A DNA stretch of 8,601 nt. It comes from an uncultured Ruminococcus sp. GTDB lineage: Bacteria > Bacillota > Clostridia > Oscillospirales > Acutalibacteraceae. The notes beneath the pieces are model-generated. The model ran no database searches, was not told where the DNA came from, and saw only the letters and a list, made by a program, of their open reading frames with translations. The stretch is taken from positions 1 to 8,601 of the forward strand of contig CADBRK010000070.1 of NCBI GenBank assembly GCA_902797065.1. The letters run 5' to 3'. Both the position numbers and the translations under genes were made by a program. Below are positions 6,335 to 8,601 of the stretch, piece after piece; position 1 is the stretch's first letter, and the number at the start of each line of letters is the position of its first letter.

Positions 6335-8601
6335 ATGAAAGAAAATCATGCAACTCGTGTGCCAACTGTTCTGATCGGTATCGGCGGGATTGGCGGACAG
6401 ATTGTTCGTCTGGTTGACAGCGAACTCAAACAGTATGACAAGCAGTTTGTGCAAATGCTGGTATTGGATACCAACACAAACGACCTTTCCAAATCCCGGA
6501 AGATCAATATTCCGATGGTACAGACCAGTGAGAATATGACAGTGAGTGATTACCTTCGGCAGAATACCCGTTTTCAGGAATGGTTCCCCATGAATCCGCT
6601 TATCAATGCCAAAAATCTCACCCAGGGTGCCGGACAGATTCGTTCGGTTTCCCGACTTGGTGCACTGGCAAGTGAAAATGCACACCGGTTTGATACCGTT
6701 AAACAGGCGATCGAAAATGTGAACAGAAATGTAGGAGATACTCTTCATACGATGATTCGCGTCATGATTGTTGGTTCTGTCTGCGGTGGAACCGGCTCCG
6801 GCATGGGGATTCAGTTGCCTTTTTTGGTAAGGGATTTGATCGAGGAGATTGCACACATGCCCCGCACCATTATCCGCGGCCTGTTCATTATGCCCGATAT
6901 TGTAGAGTCGGTGCAGGATACCGACGAAAAGAAGAGGGCGGTTTATGTTAATGGTTATGCGTTCCTTCGTGAGCTGAATGCCTTCAATCTCGCACAAACT
7001 TTCAAGCGCGGGACGGAGAAGCTTCAGGTGGAACATTACCGTCGTAATGAGACAGATATTCATGATGATCCTACGCAGATGGCTCATAATATTCCGTATG
7101 ATTTCCTTTTTCTGATTGAAAAAAGCAATATCAATGGCCAGAATATCGGAGGCTTTCATGCGTATATTTCAAAAGCGTCACAGATCGTAAAGGCACAGCT
7201 TTTTGCATCGGATATGACAGCAGATCTGCACTCCTCTGAGGATAATATTATCGTATCGGCTGTTCCCAGGGATGGTAAGAACCGCTATTGCGGGGCTGGA
7301 ATTTCAAGAGCAATCTATCCGGAAGACGAAAACCGGCGTTACTGTATTTTACGGTTTTCAAAATCACTTCTTCAGGGCTACTGGCTGCGGATTGACCGTG
7401 AAGTTGACATCAATATGGCACAGCACACACGGTTGATGGCAACCAATCCGTCACTGATGCCCAAAGATCCCCGTGATGAATTTGTTGCAGTGTTTGATAA
7501 GCTCACTGACCCCAATCAGTCCGAAATAACAGCAGAAATGGGACAGCTCAAGCGTGAACTTGTTTTTGAGGCAGTTATTACGGATGAACGTGGAAAAGAA
7601 GTGACACAGAGGGTCAACTGTGCAGATAAATTAGTTGGAAAAATTGAAAGTCATGTGGAGGATCAGTTTGAATCCCAAGAAATGATGGAGTCCGCCAAAG
7701 ACTGCAAGATGTCACAAAAGAAGCTGTTATCCGATAGTGCTGTTACATATTGTAATTCGCAGCTTGAAATGCTGAGAAATTACGAGAATAAGGCAAAAGA
7801 TCGCGTGGGAAATCTGACAGCAGCAGTGATAGATTCCATTCTTGGGGCAGATTCCGAAATTACAAAAACCTATCAAAATGAGGCTGCCTATCCGTATCAT
7901 ATCAGTGCCGTCATAAATAAAAAGCATCCCATTGTTGCGCGATATATCTTGTATTATGTACGCCGGAAACTGTTGGAAAGGATTGCTGTTGCAGAAGCAG
8001 ATATTGCAAATATAGAGGACCAAAAGACCATATTCCAGAAGGACTATTATGAAGAGAAGCTAAAGAACGGAGAGAAGGATACTATTGTTGAGGATCCTGC
8101 AGACGCACTTATGCGTACCAAGCCCGGCTGCCTGAGTGTATTTGGCATCAAATCTGCCGAATACAATCGGCTGGTGCAGACGATTGTTCGTGACGCTAAC
8201 GCCCACATTCAGCGAGTGAACGAGTATTCAAAACTGACGCTGAAGAAGAATGTCTATACTAAAGTCCTGGAACGTCTGGAGATGCTGATCGGTGTGTATG
8301 AGAAATTCTTTGCCGCTCTTCAACAGATCCTGTATCGTAACAGTGCCGATATTGATGTGCTTGAGGAGGCTCAGGATCGGATTCAGAATTCCGATATTAC
8401 GGTGTGTTCGGATCTCCTTTGCAAGCGGTGGCTGTACGATAAATTTGAGGAGAAAATCAACGGGTTAGACAAAACGCTGCCGGATGACATCAAACAGACA
8501 TTTTTTGATGTCATGTTCAAGGAATACGAAAAGATTCACAAGTCATCGGTTGACAGAACGGCATTTACCGATGCTCCTCTTTCCATGAATGAACTGTTTG
8601 A
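6335..8601 (+). CDS. Tubulin-like (Tubulin_2/FtsZ-like) GTPase, 3' end beyond window
   Basis: The ATG at 6335 follows GGAGG (6322-6326) at 8-base spacing. The frame is open for 755 codons and runs off the window. The N-terminal domain belongs to the tubulin/FtsZ superfamily: VLIGIGGIGGQIV (12-24) is the first nucleotide loop, GAGQIRSVSRLGAL (98-111) is a stretch I recall as conserved in this family, and GSVCGGTGSGMG (147-158) is the GGTGSG tubulin/FtsZ signature that binds the GTP phosphates. The region after about residue 400 is mostly charged and helix-prone, much longer than classical FtsZ, as expected for the large Tubulin_2-type proteins. It is cytoplasmic and probably assembles into filaments with GTP. 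Makarova and Koonin described this kind of FtsZ-like family as part of predicted membrane-remodelling operons with von Willebrand A proteins. Here it is cotranscribed with a membrane protein, in line with that idea. It is not the division protein FtsZ, judged by length and motif variants. Confidence 0.88.
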   Translation, partial: MKENHATRVPTVLIGIGGIGGQIVRLVDSELKQYDKQFVQMLVLDTNTNDLSKSRKINIPMVQTSENMTVSDYLRQNTRFQEWFPMNPLINAKNLTQGAGQIRSVSRLGALASENAHRFDTVKQAIENVNRNVGDTLHTMIRVMIVGSVCGGTGSGMGIQLPFLVRDLIEEIAHMPRTIIRGLFIMPDIVESVQDTDEKKRAVYVNGYAFLRELNAFNLAQTFKRGTEKLQVEHYRRNETDIHDDPTQMAHNIPYDFLFLIEKSNINGQNIGGFHAYISKASQIVKAQLFASDMTADLHSSEDNIIVSAVPRDGKNRYCGAGISRAIYPEDENRRYCILRFSKSLLQGYWLRIDREVDINMAQHTRLMATNPSLMPKDPRDEFVAVFDKLTDPNQSEITAEMGQLKRELVFEAVITDERGKEVTQRVNCADKLVGKIESHVEDQFESQEMMESAKDCKMSQKKLLSDSAVTYCNSQLEMLRNYENKAKDRVGNLTAAVIDSILGADSEITKTYQNEAAYPYHISAVINKKHPIVARYILYYVRRKLLERIAVAEADIANIEDQKTIFQKDYYEEKLKNGEKDTIVEDPADALMRTKPGCLSVFGIKSAEYNRLVQTIVRDANAHIQRVNEYSKLTLKKNVYTKVLERLEMLIGVYEKFFAALQQILYRNSADIDVLEEAQDRIQNSDITVCSDLLCKRWLYDKFEEKINGLDKTLPDDIKQTFFDVMFKEYEKIHKSSVDRTAFTDAPLSMNELF

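Noticed and set aside
6299..7159. Minus-strand open frame of 286 codons opposite the tubulin-like gene
   Set aside because: The plus-strand frame carries clear GTPase motifs and a ribosome-binding site; the antisense translation is Cys/His-rich low-plausibility sequence.

Overview
The window looks like a chromosomal accessory region of a Gram-positive Firmicute. Good AGGAGG-type Shine-Dalgarno sites, moderate-to-low GC and the protein styles suggest a Ruminococcus-like member of the Clostridia. That assignment is inference; no rRNA or marker gene is present. All genuine genes read on the + strand.

Region 1 (50-3479) is a tightly packed phosphatase operon. A 558-residue protein of unknown function (50-1726) shares one base with the next gene in a TAATG stop/start. 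That next gene is a PPP-type Ser/Thr protein phosphatase-like metallophosphoesterase (1726-2457). It is followed by a small HAD-family hydrolase gene (2450-2779) broken by two mutually compensating single-base indels, with its nucleophile Asp replaced by Gly. Last comes a second, calcineurin-like metallophosphoesterase (2796-3479). Both intact phosphatases start from an almost identical 22-bp ribosome-binding/start cassette.

Region 2 (3480-4574) has no intact gene. It holds a possible promoter, then a strikingly GC-rich segment (3599-3800) of adjacent hairpins enclosed by a long-range closing stem. This could be a structured RNA or a small non-autonomous mobile element. It abuts the C-terminal half of an IS5/IS1182-like DDE transposase (3819-4459). 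The transposase has lost its N-terminus, has a one-base deletion, and carries substitutions at the R, E and K positions of the family signature, so it is a dead relic.

Region 3 (4575-8601) begins a second operon. Its first gene encodes a membrane-anchored protein with a large, beta-rich, probably extracellular domain (4575-6314). Its second encodes a long tubulin/FtsZ-superfamily GTPase of the Tubulin_2/FtsZ-like type (6335 to beyond the window end), with the GTP-binding glycine loops intact. Proteins of this kind are known from predicted membrane-remodelling operons with von Willebrand A proteins. This pair is the most likely candidate for a little-described system here. A rho-independent terminator-like hairpin lies on top of the presumed TTG start of the membrane protein, so its 5' end is uncertain and may have been altered by the neighbouring transposon debris.
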